Shown here: positions 17,131 to 31,595 of the stretch, piece by piece | Position numbering within the stretch: the stretch's first letter is position 1 | How the letters are laid out: every line of letters starts with the position of its first letter | From: Vespa crabro | Lineage: Eukaryota; Arthropoda; Insecta; Hymenoptera; Vespidae | Assembly: GCF_910589235.1 (NCBI RefSeq) | Contig: NC_060957.1 | Coordinates: forward strand, 2,506,598-2,570,597 | DNA length: 64,000 nt | Direction of reading: 5' to 3' | Translations under genes and position numbers: made by a program | Notes under the pieces: generated by a model | Database searches by the model: none | Told to the model about the DNA's origin: nothing | The model's input: only the letters and a program-made list of their open reading frames with translations

Positions 17131-17729
17131 ATTATTATTATTATTATTATTATTATTATCATTATTATTCTTGATAATATTATTCTTGATATTAATATTA
17201 TTATTATTATATTTATTATTCTTGTTACTTTTATTAATATTAAATCTATTTATGTTATTATTATTCATTTTATTATTATTATTATTACTGTTACTATTAT
17301 TATTGTTATAGTTAATATTATTGTTATTATTATTGGTATTTGTTATTGTTTTTGTTACTGCTATAGTTATTGTTATTGTTATTGTTTTTGTTATTGATAT
17401 TGTTATTATTATTGTTATTGTTATTGTTATTGTTTTTTTTATTGTTATTGTTACTGTTACTGTTTTTGTTATCATTATTATTATTATTGTTATTATTATT
17501 CTTGTTATTATTATTATTATTATACTTGTTATTATTAAGATTATTCTACATGTTATTACTTATCTTGTTATTATTATTCTTGTTATTATTATCATTATTA
17601 TTATTATTATTCTTATTATTCCTGTTAATACTATTCTATTTATAATTCTTATTATTATTATTATTATTACACTTGTTATTATTATTATTATAATAATTAT
17701 TATTATTATTCTTGTTAATCTTATTCTTG
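16401..17729 (+). repeat. Hybrid (h) unit 13
   Basis: The beta-type start and alpha-type end match unit 3. Box N is at 16953. ATTCCTCTTGTTATAATT precedes it near 16,337. The full alpha leader follows, with TTACTGCTATAG near 17,356. Confidence 0.8.
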
Positions 17730-17783
17730 TTATTACTATTATTATTGTTTTTCTTGTTATGATTATTCTTGTTATTATTATTC

Positions 17784-17842
<59 letters not shown>

Positions 17843-18410
17843 GTTTATATTCTTTTTATTATTATTCTTGATATTATTTTTCATATCACTACTATTATTA
17901 TTGTTATTATTACTAATCTTGTTAATATTATTATTTTTATTATTATTATACTTGAAAATATTATTCTTGTTATTATTATTATTAATATTATAATTATTAT
18001 TCTTGTTACTGTTATTATTAATATATATATTTTTGTCATTATTATTCTTGTTATTATTATTATTATTATTGGTATTATTATTATTCTTATTGTTAATCTT
18101 ATTGTTATTGTTATTGTTATTGTTATTGTTATTGTTATTGTTATTGTTATCGTTATTGTTATTGTTATTGTTATTGTTATTGTTATTGTTATTGTTATTA
18201 TTGTCATTATTATTATTAATATTATTATTTTTATTATTATTCTTGTTATTCTTATTCTTGTGATTCTTATTCTTGTTATTATTATTATTATTGTAAATAT
18301 TGTTATGACTACTCTTGTTATTATTAATAATATTATTATTCATGTTATTATTATTATTATTATTGTTATTTTTATTATTATTACTCTTTCATTATTATTC
18401 TTATTATTAA

Positions 18411-18469
<59 letters not shown>

Positions 18470-19021
18470 TTTATAATATTATTCTTGTTTTTAATATTAT
18501 TATTATTATATTTATTATTCTTGTTACTTTTATTAATATTATATCTATTTTTGTTATTATTATTCTTTTTATTAATATTATTATTATTGTTACTATTATT
18601 ATTGTTATCGTTATTATTATTGTTATTATTATTGTTATTGTTATTGTTTTTGTTACTGTTATTGTTATTGTTATTGTTATTGTTTTTGTTATTGTTATTG
18701 TTATTGTTATTGTTATTGTTATTGTTATTATTATTATTATTATTGTTAATACTCTTTTAATAATTATTCTTGCTATTGTTATTGTAATTATACTAGTTAT
18801 TATGAACCTTGTTATTATATTAATTATTATTATTATTATTGTTATTATTAAACGTGTAATTATTATTCTTGTTATTATCATTCTTGTTATTTTTCTCTTA
18901 ATAATTATTATTATTATCATACTTCCTATTATTATTCTTGTTCTTATTATTATTATTATTATTATTATTCTTGTTATTATTATTCCCGTTACTACTATTA
19001 ATATTGTTATTATTATTAATC

Positions 19022-19053
<32 letters not shown>

Positions 19054-19537
19054 CTTGTTACTATTATTATTAGTATATCTATTATTGTCATTATTATTCT
19101 TGTTATTATTATTATTATTATTGATATTATTATTATTGTTATTGTTATTGTTATTGTTATTGTTATTGTTATTGTTATTGTTAGTGTTATTGTTATTGTT
19201 ATTGTTATTTTTATGATTATTGTTATTATTATTGTTCTTGTTATTGATATTGTTATTGTTATTGTTATTGTTATTGTTATTGTTATTGTTATTGTTATCG
19301 TTATTGTTATTGTAATTGTTATTGTTATTGTTATTGTTATTGATATTGTTATTGTTATTTTTATTGTTATTGTTATTCTTATTGTTATTGTTATTGTTAT
19401 TTTTATTGTTATTGTTATTTTTATTATTATTGATAATGTTATTGTTATCGTTAGTATTATAATTATTATTGTTATTATTATTATCATTATTATTATTATT
19501 AGTCTTATTATTCCTGTTGATACTATTCCATTTAGTA

Positions 19538-19580
<43 letters not shown>

Positions 19581-19639
19581 TCTTGTTATAATTATTATTA
19601 TAATAATTATTATGATTATTCTTGTTATTCTAATTCTTT
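17730..19639 (+). repeat. Alpha unit 14 with L3
   Basis: Box N at 18276 has the ATTATTATT variant shared with unit 4. L3 is at 18792. The PV-type island here is TTCCCGTTACTACT, differing from the AAGACT of the copy at 5.4 kb. Confidence 0.8.
18792..18861 (+). repeat. L3 landmark
   Basis: ACTAGTTATTATGAACC with AAACGTG. It lies 13,574 bp after the L3 at 5218 and 1,508 bp before the next L3. Confidence 0.9.
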
Positions 19640-19918
19640 TTATTACTATTATTATTGTTTTTCTTGTTATGATTATTCTTGTTATTATTATTCTTGAAAA
19701 TATTATTCTTGTTATTATTATTATTAATATTATTATTTTTATTATTATTCTTGTTATTCTTATTCTTGTGATTCTTATTCTTGTTATTATTATTATTATT
19801 GTAAATATTGTTATGACTACTCTTGTTATTATTAATAATATTATTATTCATGTTATTATTATTATTATTATTGTTATTTTTATTATTATTACTCTTTCAT
19901 TATTATTCTTATTATTAA

Positions 19919-19971
<53 letters not shown>

Positions 19972-21039
19972 TTTATAATATTATTCTTGTTTTTAATATT
20001 ATTATTATTATATTTATTATTCTTGTTACTTTTATTAATATTATATCTATTTTTGTTATTATTATTCTTTTTATTAATATTATTATTATTGTTACTATTA
20101 TTATTGTTATCGTTATTATTATTGTTATTATTATTGTTATTGTTATTGTTTTTGTTACTGTTATTGTTATTGTTATTGTTATTGTTATTGTTTTTGTTAT
20201 TGTTATTGTTATTGTTATTGTTATTGTTATTGTTATTATTATTATTATTATTGTTAATACTCTTTTAATAATTATTCTTGCTATTGTTATTGTAATTATA
20301 CTAGTTATTATGAACCTTGTTATTATATTAATTATTATTATTATTATTGTTATTATTAAACGTGTAATTATTATTCTTGTTATTATCATTCTTGTTATTA
20401 TTCTCTTAATAATTATTATTATTATCATACTTCCTATTATTATTCTTGTTCTTATTATTATTATTATTATTATTATTCTTGTTATTATTATTCCCGTTAA
20501 GACTATTAATATTGTTATTATTATTAATCTTTTTATTATTATTAATATTATTATTATTATTCTTGTTACTATTATTATTAGTATATCTATTATTGTCATT
20601 ATTATTCTTGTTATTATTATTATTATTATTGATATTATTATTATTGTTATTGTTATTGTTATTGTTATTGTTATTGTTATTGTTAGTGTTATTGTTATTG
20701 TTATTGTTATTTTTATGATTATTGTTATTATTATTGTTCTTGTTATTGATATTGTTATTGTTATTGTTATTGTTATTGTTATTGTTATTGTTATTGTTAT
20801 CGTTATTGTTATTGTAATTGTTATTGTTATTGTTATTGTTATTGATATTGTTATTGTTATTGTTATTGTTATTGTTATTCTTATTGTTATTGTTATTGTT
20901 ATTTTTATTGTTATTGTTATTTTTATTATTATTGTTAATGTTATTGTTATCGTTAGTATTATAATTATTATTGTTATTATTATTATCATTATTATTATTA
21001 TTAGTCTTATTATTCCTGTTGATACTATTCCATTTAGTA

Positions 21040-21078
<39 letters not shown>

Positions 21079-21138
21079 CTCTTGTTATAATTATTTTTAT
21101 AATAATTATTATGATTATTCTTGTTATTCTAATTCTTG
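19640..21138 (+). repeat. Truncated beta unit 15 with L3
   Basis: Box F (TTCTTT prefix) is followed by box N at 19784, only 144 bp on, so the body with its (GTTATT)n tract is missing. The junction lies at about 19,720-19,735 in the sequence TTATTAATATTATTATTTTT. L3 follows at 20300. Confidence 0.82.
20300..20369 (+). repeat. L3 landmark (within 1,508 bp duplication)
   Basis: ACTAGTTATTATGAACC with AAACGTG. It is the second of two L3 copies only 1,508 bp apart. Confidence 0.9.
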
Positions 21139-21192
21139 TTATTACTATTATTATTGTTTTTCTTGTTATGATTATTCTTGTTATTATTATTC

Positions 21193-21233
<41 letters not shown>

Positions 21234-21815
21234 GTTAATATTCTTTTTATTATTATTCTTGATATTATTATTCATGTCACTACTATTATTATTGTTATTA
21301 TTATTAATCTTGTTAATATTATTATTATTATTATTATTATTATACTTGAAAATATTATTCTTGTTATTATTATTATTAATATTATAATTATTATTCTTGA
21401 TACTGTTATTATTAATATATATATTTTTGTCATTATTATTCTTGTTATTATTATTATTATTATTGATATTATTATTATTCTTATTGCTAATCTTATTGTT
21501 ATTGTTATTGTTATTGTTATTGTTATTGTTATTGTTATTGTTATCGTTATTGTTATTGTTATTGTTATAGTTATTGTTATTGTTATTGTTATTCTTATTG
21601 TTATTGTTATTGTTATTATTGTTATAATTATTATTAATATTATTATTTTTATTATTATTCTTGTTATTCTTATTCTTGTGATTCTTATTCTTGTTATTAC
21701 TATTATTATTGTAAATATTGTTATGACTATTCTTGTTATAATTAATAATATTATTATTCATGTTATTATTATTATTATCATTGTTATTTTTATTATTATT
21801 CCTCTTTCATTATTC

Positions 21816-21874
<59 letters not shown>

Positions 21875-22473
21875 ATTATTATTATTATTATTATTATTAT
21901 TATCATTATTATTCTTGATAATATTATTCTTGATATTAATATTATTATTATTATATTTATTATTCTTGTTACTTTTATTAATATTAAATCTATTTATGTT
22001 ATTATTATTCATTTTATTATTATTATTATTACTGTTACTATTATTATTGTTATAGTTAATATTATTGTTATTATTATTGGTATTTGTTATTGTTTTTGTT
22101 ACTGCTATAGTTATTGTTATTGTTATTGTTTTTGTTATTGATATTGTTATTATTATTGTTATTGTTATTGTTATTGTTTTTTTTATTGTTATTGTTACTG
22201 TTACTGTTTTTGTTATCATTATTATTATTATTGTTATTATTATTCTTGTTATTATTATTATTATTATACTTGTAATTATTAAGATTATTCTACATGTTAT
22301 TACTTATCTTGTTATTATTATTCTTGTTAATATTATCATTATTATTATTATTATTCTTAATATTCCTGTTAATACTATTCTATTTATAATTCTTATTATT
22401 ATTATTATTATTACACTTGTTATTATTATTATTATAATAATTATTATTATTATTCTTGTTAATCTTATTCTTG
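21139..22473 (+). repeat. Hybrid (h) unit 16
   Basis: It repeats unit 13 at a 4,738-4,744 bp offset, including ATTCCTCTTGTTATAATT near 21,075 and the full alpha leader. Box N is at 21694. Confidence 0.8.
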
Positions 22474-22527
22474 TTATTACTATTATTATTGTTTTTCTTG
22501 TTATGATTATTCTTGTTATTATTATTC

Positions 22528-22583
<56 letters not shown>

Positions 22584-23135
22584 GTTTATATTCTTTTTAT
22601 TATTATTCTTGATATTATTTTTCATATCACTACTATTATTATTGTTATTATTACTAATCTTGTTAATATTATTATTTTTATTATTATTATACTTGAAAAT
22701 ATTATTCTTGTTATTATTATTATTAATATTATAATTATTATTCTTGTTACTGTTATTATTAATATATATATTTTTGTCATTATTATTCTTGTTATTATTA
22801 TTATTATTATTGGTATTATTATTATTCTTATTGTTAATCTTATTGTTATTGTTATTGTTATTGTTATTGTTATTGTTATTGTTATCGTTATTGTTATTGT
22901 TATTGTTATTGTTATTGTTATTGTTATTGTTATTATTGTCATTATTATTATTAATATTATTATTTTTATTATTATTCTTGTTATTCTTATTCTTGTGATT
23001 CTTATTCTTGTTATTACTATTATTATCTTAAATATTGTTATGACTATTCTTGTTATTATTAATAATATTATTATTCATGTTATTATTATTATTATTATTG
23101 TTATTTTTATTATTATTACTCTTTCATTATTATTC

Positions 23136-23198
<63 letters not shown>

Positions 23199-23750
23199 TT
23201 TATAATATTATTCTTGTTTTTAATATTATTATTATTATATTTATTATTCTTGTTACTTTTATTAATATTATATCTATTTTTGTTATTATTATTCTTTTTA
23301 TTAATATTATTATTATTGTTACTATTATTATTGTTATCGTTATTATTATTGTTATTATTATTGTTATTGTTATTGTTTTTGTTACTGTTATTGTTATTGT
23401 TATTGTTATTGTTTTTGTTATTGTTATTGTTATTGTTATTGTTATTGTTATTGTTATTATTATTATTATTATTGTTAATACTCTTTTAATAATTATTCTT
23501 GCTATTGTTATTGTAATTATACTAGTTATTATGAACCTTGTTATTATATTAATTATTATTATTATTATTGTTATTATTAAACGTGTAATTATTATTCTTG
23601 TTATTATCATTCTTGTTATTTTTCTCTTAATAATTATTATTATTATCATACTTCCTATTATTATTCTTGTTCTTATTATTATTATTATTATTATTATTCT
23701 TGTTATTATTATTCCCGTTAAGACTATTAATATTGTTATTATTATTAATC

Positions 23751-23782
<32 letters not shown>

Positions 23783-24260
23783 CTTGTTACTATTATTATT
23801 AGTATATCTATTATTGTCATTATTATTCTTGTTATTATTATTATTATTATTGATATTATTATTATTGTTATTGTTATTGTTATTGTTATTGTTATTGTTA
23901 TTGTTAGTGTTATTGTTATTGTTATTGTTATTTTTATGATTATTGTTATTATTATTGTTCTTGTTATTGATATTGTTATTGTTATTGTTATTGTTATTGT
24001 TATTGTTATTGTTATTGTTATCGTTATTGTTATTGTAATTGTTATTGTTATTGTTATTGTTATTGATATTGTTATTGTTATTGTTATTGTTATTGTTATT
24101 CTTATTGTTATTGTTATTGTTATTTTTATTGTTATTGTTATTTTTATTATTATTGATAATGTTATTGTTATCGTTAGTATTATAATTATTATTGTTATTA
24201 TTATTATCATTATTATTATTATTAGTCTTATTATTCCTGTTGATACTATTCCATTTAGTA

Positions 24261-24303
<43 letters not shown>

Positions 24304-24362
24304 TCTTGTTATAATTATTATTATAATAATTATTATGATTATTCTTGTTATTCTAATTCTTT
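22474..24362 (+). repeat. Alpha unit 17 with L3
   Basis: Box N at 23011 is aberrant: ATTATCTTAAATATTG replaces ATTATTGTAAATATTG, the only such copy seen. L3 is at 23521. Confidence 0.8.
23521..23590 (+). repeat. L3 landmark
   Basis: ACTAGTTATTATGAACC with AAACGTG. It follows alpha unit 17. Confidence 0.9.
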
Positions 24363-24881
24363 TTATTACTATTATTATTGTTTTTCTTGTTATGATTACT
24401 CTTGTTATTATTATTCTTGAAAATATTATTCTTGTTATTATTATTATTAATATTATAATTATTATTCTTGTTACTATTATTTTTAGTATATCAATTTTTG
24501 TCATTATTATTCTTCTTATTATTATTATTAATATTGATATTATTATTATTGTTATTGTAAATGTTATTGTTATTATTATTGTTATTGTTATTTTTATTGT
24601 TATTGTTATTGTTATTGTTATTGATATTGTTATTGTTATAGTTATTGTTATTGTTATTGTTATTGTTATTGTTATTGTTATTATTATTGTTATTGTTATA
24701 GTTATTGTTATTTTTATTATTATTCTTGTTATTCTTATTCTTGTTATTACCATTATTATTGTAACTATTGTTATGACTATTCTTCTTATAATTTATAATA
24801 TTATTATTCATGTTATTATAATTATTATTATTGTTATTTTTATTATTATTACTCTTTCATTATTATTCTTATTATTATTAA

Positions 24882-24931
<50 letters not shown>

Positions 24932-25567
24932 TTTATAATATTATTCTTGTTTTTAATATTATTATTATTATATTTATTATTCTTGTTACTTTTACTAATA
25001 TTATATCTATTTTTGTTATTATTATTCTTTTTATTAATATTATTATTATTGTTACTATTATTATTGTTATCGTTATTATTATTGTTATTATTATTGTTAT
25101 TGTTATTGTTATTGTTTTTGTTACTGTTATTGTTATTGTTATTGTTATTGTTATTGTTATTGTTATTGTTATTGTTATTGTTATTGTTATTGTTATTGTT
25201 ATTGTTATTGTTATTGTTATTGTTATTGTTATTGTTATTTTTATGATTATTGTTATTATTATTGTTCTTGTTATTGATATTGTTATTGTTATTGTTATTG
25301 TTATTGTTATTGTTATTGTTATTGTTATCGTTATTGTTATTGTAATTGTTATTGTTATTGTTATTGTTATTGATATTGTTATTGTTATTGTTATTGTTAT
25401 TGTTATTTTTATTGTTATTGTTATTGTTATTTTTATTGTTATTGTTATTTTTATTATTATTGATAATGTTATTGTTATCGTTAGTATTATAATTATTATT
25501 GTTATTATTATTATCATTATTATTATTATTAGTCTTATTATTCCTGTTGATACTATTCCATTTAGTA

Positions 25568-25607
<40 letters not shown>

Positions 25608-25666
25608 TCTTGTTATAATTATTATTATAATAATTATTATGATTATTCTTGTTATTCTAATTCTTG
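24363..25666 (+). repeat. Beta unit 18
   Basis: Box F has the TTCTTT prefix and box T is at 24744. A 19-hexamer (GTTATT) tract runs from 25126 to 25239. The left edge of the 9.69 kb duplication lies just before it. Confidence 0.8.
25126..25239 (+). repeat. Pure (GTTATT) run, 19 hexamers
   Basis: It is uninterrupted between GTTACT and GTTATTTTTATG. The matching run is at about 34,812-34,925. Confidence 0.88.
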
Positions 25667-26185
25667 TTATTACTATTATTATTGTTTTTCTTGTTATGAT
25701 TATTCTTGTTATTATTATTCTTGAAAATATTATTCTTGTTATTATTATTATTAATATTATAATTATTATTCTTGTTACTATTATTTTTAGTATATCAATT
25801 TTTGTCATTTTTATTCTTCTTATTATTATTATTAATATTGATATTATTATTATTGTTATTGTAAATGTTATTGTTATTATTATTGTTATTGTTATTTTTA
25901 TTGTTATTGTTATTGTTATTGTTATTGATATTGTTATTGTTATAGTTATTGTTATTGTTATTGTTATTGTTATTGTTATTGTTATTATTATTGTTATTGT
26001 TATAGTTATTGTTATTTTTATTATTATTCTTGTTATTCTTATTCTTGTTATTACCATTATTATTGTAACTATTGTTATGACTATTCTTGTTATAATTTAT
26101 AATATTATTATTCATGTTATTATAATTATTATTATTGTTATTTTTATTATTATTACTCTTTCATTATTATTCTTATTATTATTAA

Positions 26186-26229
<44 letters not shown>

Positions 26230-27893
26230 TTTATAATATTATTCTTGTTTTTAATATTATTATTATTATATTTATTATTCTTGTTACTTTTACTAATATT
26301 ATATCTATTTTTGTTATTATTATTCTTTTTATTAATATTATTATTATTGTTACTATTATTATTGTTATCGTTATTATTATTGTTATTATTATTGTTATTG
26401 TTATTGTTTTTGTTACTGTTATTGTTATTGTTATTGTTATTGTTATTGTTATTGTTATTGTTATTGTTATTGTTATTGTTATTGTTATTGTTATTGTTAG
26501 TGTTATTGTTATTGTTATTGTTATTTTTATGATTATTGTTATTATTATTGTTCTTGTTATTGATATTGTTATTGTTATTGTTATTGTTATTGTTATTGTT
26601 ATTGTTATTGTTATTGTTATTGTTATTGTAATTGTTATTGTTATTGTTATTGTTATTGATATTGTTATTGTTATTGTTATTGTTATTGTTATTTTTATTG
26701 TTATTGTTATTGTTATTTTTATTGTTATTGTTATTTTTATTGTTATTGTTATTGTTATTGTTATTGTTATTGTTATTGTTATAGTTATTGTTATTATTAT
26801 TGTTATTGTTATTGTTATTGTTATTGTTATTGTTATTGTTATTGTTATTGTTATTGTTATTGTTATTGTTATAGTTATTGTTATTTTTATTGTTATTGTA
26901 ACTGTTATTGTTATTGTTATCATTATTATTGTTATTGTTATTGTTATTGTTATTGTTATTAATATTATTGTTATTATTATAATTAATATTATTATTTTTA
27001 TTATTATTCTTGTTATTCTTATTCTTGTTATTACCATTATTATTGTAACTATTGTTATGAATATTCTTGTTATAATTTATAATATTATGATTCATGTTAT
27101 TATTATTATTATTCTTGTTATTTTTATTATTATTACTCTTTCATTATTATTCTTATTATTAATATTATTATTATTATTATTATTATTCTTTATATTATTA
27201 TTCTTGTTTTTAATATAATTATTATTATATTTATTATTCTTGTTACTTTTATTAATATTATATCTATTTTAGTTATTATTGTTCTTTTTATTAATATTAT
27301 TATTATTGTTACTATTATTATTGTTATCGTTATTATTATTGTTATTATTATTGTTATTGTTTTTGTTTTTGTTAATGTTATTGTTATTGTTATTGTTATT
27401 GTTATTGTTTTTGTTATTGTTATTGTTATTGTTATTGTTATTGTTATTGTTATTGTAATTGTTATTGTTACTGTTATTGCTATTGTTATTATTATTGTTA
27501 TTGTTATTGTTATTGTTATTTTTATTGTTATTGTTACTGTTACTGTTATTGTTATCATTATTATTATTATTGTTATTATTATTCTTGTTATTATTATTAT
27601 TATTATTATTATTGTTAATACTCTTTTTATTATTATTCTTGCTATTGTTATTGTAATTATACTAGTTATCATGAACCTTGTTATTATATTTATTAATATT
27701 ATTATTATTGTTATTATTATACGCGTAATTATAATTCTTGTTATTTTCATTCTTGTTATTATTCTCATAATAATTATTATTATTATCATACTTCCTATTA
27801 TTATTCTTGTTCTTATTATTATTATTATTATTATTGTTATTCTTGTTATTATTATTCCCGTCACTACTATTAATATTGCTATTATTATTAATC

Positions 27894-27925
<32 letters not shown>

Positions 27926-28361
27926 CTTGTTACTATTATTATTAGTATATCTATTTTTGTCATTATTATTCTTGTTATTATTATTATTAATATTGATATT
28001 ATTATAATTGTTATTGTTAATGTTATTGTTATTATTATTGTTATTGTTATTGTTATTGTTATTGTTATTGTTATTGTCATTGTTATTGTTATTGTTATTG
28101 TTATTGTTATTGTTATTGTTATTGATATTGTTATGGTTATTGTTATTGTTATTGTTATTGTTATTGTTATTGTTATTGATATTGTTATTGTTATTGTTAT
28201 TGTTATTGTTATTGTTATTGTTATTGTTATTGTTATTGTTATTGTTATTGTTATTGTTATTGTTATTTTTATTGTTATTTTTACTGTTATTGTTATCGAT
28301 AGTGTTTTTATTATTATTGTTATTATTATTGTTAATATTATTATTATTATTCTTATTCATG
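25667..28361 (+). repeat. Beta unit 19 with double T box and L1
   Basis: Two T boxes, 26048 and 27028, are separated by 980 bp without a box F, so one box F half-unit is missing. L1 with ACGCGT follows at 27661. The same arrangement is seen at 35353 and 49235. Confidence 0.8.
27661..27730 (+). repeat. L1 landmark with ACGCGT
   Basis: ACTAGTTATCATGAACC, with ACGCGT at 27721. It opens HOR copy iii. Confidence 0.9.
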
Positions 28362-28490
28362 TTATTACTATTATTATTGTATTTATTGTTATGATTATTC
28401 TTGTTTTTTTAATTATTATTATTATTAATATTATTATTCATGTTATTAATATTAATATTATTATTATTATTATTATTGTAATTATTATTC

Positions 28491-28553
<63 letters not shown>

Positions 28554-28631
28554 CTGTTATTATTATTATTATTATACTTGTTATTATTATAATTATTCTA
28601 CATGTTATTACTAATCTTGTTATTATTATTC

Positions 28632-28669
<38 letters not shown>

Positions 28670-29248
28670 GTTAATATTCTTTTCATTATTATTCTTGATA
28701 TTATTATTCATGTCACTACTATTATTATTGTTATTATTATTAATCTTGTTAATATTATTATTATTATTATTATTATACTTGAAAATATTATTCTTGTTAT
28801 TATTATTATTAATATTATAATTAATATTCTTGATACTGTTATTATTAATATATATATTTTTGTCATTATTATTCTTGTTATTATTATTATTATTATTGAT
28901 ATTATTATTATTCTTATTGCTAATTTTATTGATATTGTTATTGTTATTGTTATTGTTATTGTTATTGTTATTGTTATTGTTATTGTTATTGTTATTGTTA
29001 TAGTTATTGTTATTGTTATAGTTATTGTTATTGTTATTGTTATTGTTATTATTGTTATAATTATTATTAATATTATTATTTTTATTATTATTCTTGTTAT
29101 TCTTATTCTTGTTATTCTTATTCTTGTTATTACTATTATTATTGTAAATATTGTTATGACTATTCTTGTTATAATTAATAATATTATTATTCATGTTATT
29201 ATTATTATTATTATTGTTATTTTTATTATTATTACTCTTTCATTATTC

Positions 29249-29293
<45 letters not shown>

Positions 29294-29845
29294 TTTATAA
29301 TATTATTCTTGTTTTTAATATTATTATTATTATATTTATTATTCTTGTTACTTTTATTAATATTATATCTATTTTTGTTATTATTATTCTTTTTATTAAT
29401 ATTATTATTATTGTTACTATTATTATTGTTATCGTTATTATTATTGTTATTATTATTGTTATTGTTATTGTTTTTGTTACTGTTATTGTTATTGTTATTG
29501 TTATTGTTTTTGTTATTATTATTGTTATTGTTATTGTTATTGTTATTGTTATTATTATTATTATTATTGTTAATACTCTTTTAATAATTATTCTTGCTAT
29601 TGTTATTGTAATTATACTAGTTATTATGAACCTTGTTATTATATTAATTATTATTATTATTATTATTATTATTATACGTGTAATTATTATTCTTGTTATT
29701 ATCATTCTTGTTATTATTCTCATAATAATTATTATTATTATCATACTTCCTATTATTATTCTTGTTCTTATTATTATTATTATTATTATTATTCTTGTTA
29801 TTATTATTCCCGTTAAAACTATTAATATTGTTATTATTATTAATC

Positions 29846-29877
<32 letters not shown>

Positions 29878-30606
29878 CTTGTTACTATTATTATTAGTAT
29901 ATCTATTATTGTCATTATTATTCTTGTTATTATTATTATTGATATTATTATTATTGTTATTGTTATTATTATTGTTCTTGTTATTGATATTGTTATGGTT
30001 ATTGTTATTGTTATTGTTATTGTTATTGTTATCGTTATTGTTATTGTTATTGTTATTGTTATTGTTATTGTTATTGTTATTGTTATTCTTATTGTTATTG
30101 TTATTGTTATTGTTATTTTTATTATTATTGATAATGTTATTGTTATCGTTAGTATTATAATTATTATTGTTATTATTATTATCATTATTATTATTATTAG
30201 TCTTATTATTCCTGTTGATACTATTCCATTTAGTATTGTTATTATTATTATTATTATTATTGATATTATTATTATTCTTATTGCTAATCTTATTGTTATT
30301 GTTATTGTTATTGTTATTGTTATTGTTATTGTTATCGTTATTGTTATTGTTATTGTTATAGTTATTGTTATTGTTATTGTTATTCTTATTGTTATTGTTA
30401 TTGTTATTATTGTTATAATTATTATTAATATTATTATTTTTATTATTATTCTTGTTATTCTTATTCTTGTGATTCTTATTCTTGTTATTACTATTATTAT
30501 TGTAAATATTGTTATGACTATTCTTGTTATAATTAATAATATTATTATTCATGTTATTATTATTATTATTATTGTTATTTTTATTATTATTCCTCTTTCA
30601 TTATTC

Positions 30607-30694
<88 letters not shown>

Positions 30695-30882
30695 CATTAT
30701 TATTCTTGATAATATTATTCTTGATATTAATATTATTATTATTATATTTATTATTCTTGTTACTTTTATTAATATTAAATCTATTTATGTTATTATTATT
30801 CATTTTATTATTATTATTATTACACTTGTTATTATTATTATTATAATAATTATTATTATTATTCTTGTTAATCTTATTCTTG
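28362..30882 (+). repeat. Gamma unit 20 with L2
   Basis: The gamma box (TTGTATTTATTG) is preceded by TTCTTATTCATG. Then come an ATT run, the CTACATGTTATTACTAATC island (about 28,598), box N (29127) and L2 (29616). A fused beta/h joint follows near 30,235-30,265, and a second box N is at 30485. Confidence 0.8.
29616..29685 (+). repeat. L2 landmark
   Basis: ACTAGTTATTATGAACC with ATACGTG. It lies 1,955 bp after L1. Confidence 0.9.
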
Positions 30883-30936
30883 TTATTACTATTATTATTG
30901 TTTTTCTTGTTATGATTATTCTTGTTATTATTATTC

Positions 30937-30992
<56 letters not shown>

Positions 30993-31542
30993 GTTTATAT
31001 TCTTTTTATTATTATTCTTGATATTATTTTTCATATCACTACTATTATTATTGTTATTATTACTAATCTTGTTAATATTATTATTTTTATTATTATTATA
31101 CTTGAAAATATTATTCTTGTTATTATTATTATTAATATTATAATTATTATTCTTGTTACTGTTATTATTAATATATATATTTTTGTCATTATTATTCTTG
31201 TTATTATTATTATTATTATTGGTATTATTATTATTCTTATTGTTAATCTTATTGTTATTGTTATTGTTATTGTTATTGTTATTGTTATTGTTATCGTTAT
31301 TGTTATTGTTATTGTTATTGTTATTGTTATTATTGTTATTATTATTATTAATATTTTTATTTTTATTATTATTCTTGTTATTCTTATTCTTGTTATTCTT
31401 ATTCTTGTTATTACTATTATTATTGTAAATATTGTTATGACTACTCTTGTTATTATTAATAATATTATTATTCATGTTATTATTATTATTATTATTGTTA
31501 TTTTTATTATTATTACTCTTCCATTATTATTCTTATTATTAA

Positions 31543-31595
<53 letters not shown>

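Larger units (their letters stand above)
18217..21200 (+). repeat. 1,508 bp tandem duplication
   Basis: Box N (18276, 19784) and L3 (18792, 20300) each recur after exactly 1,508 bp. The seam is the truncated beta at about 19,720-19,735. The end of the second copy (after about 20.9 kb) resembles the h lead-in near 16.2 kb, so a further exchange occurred there. Confidence 0.82.
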
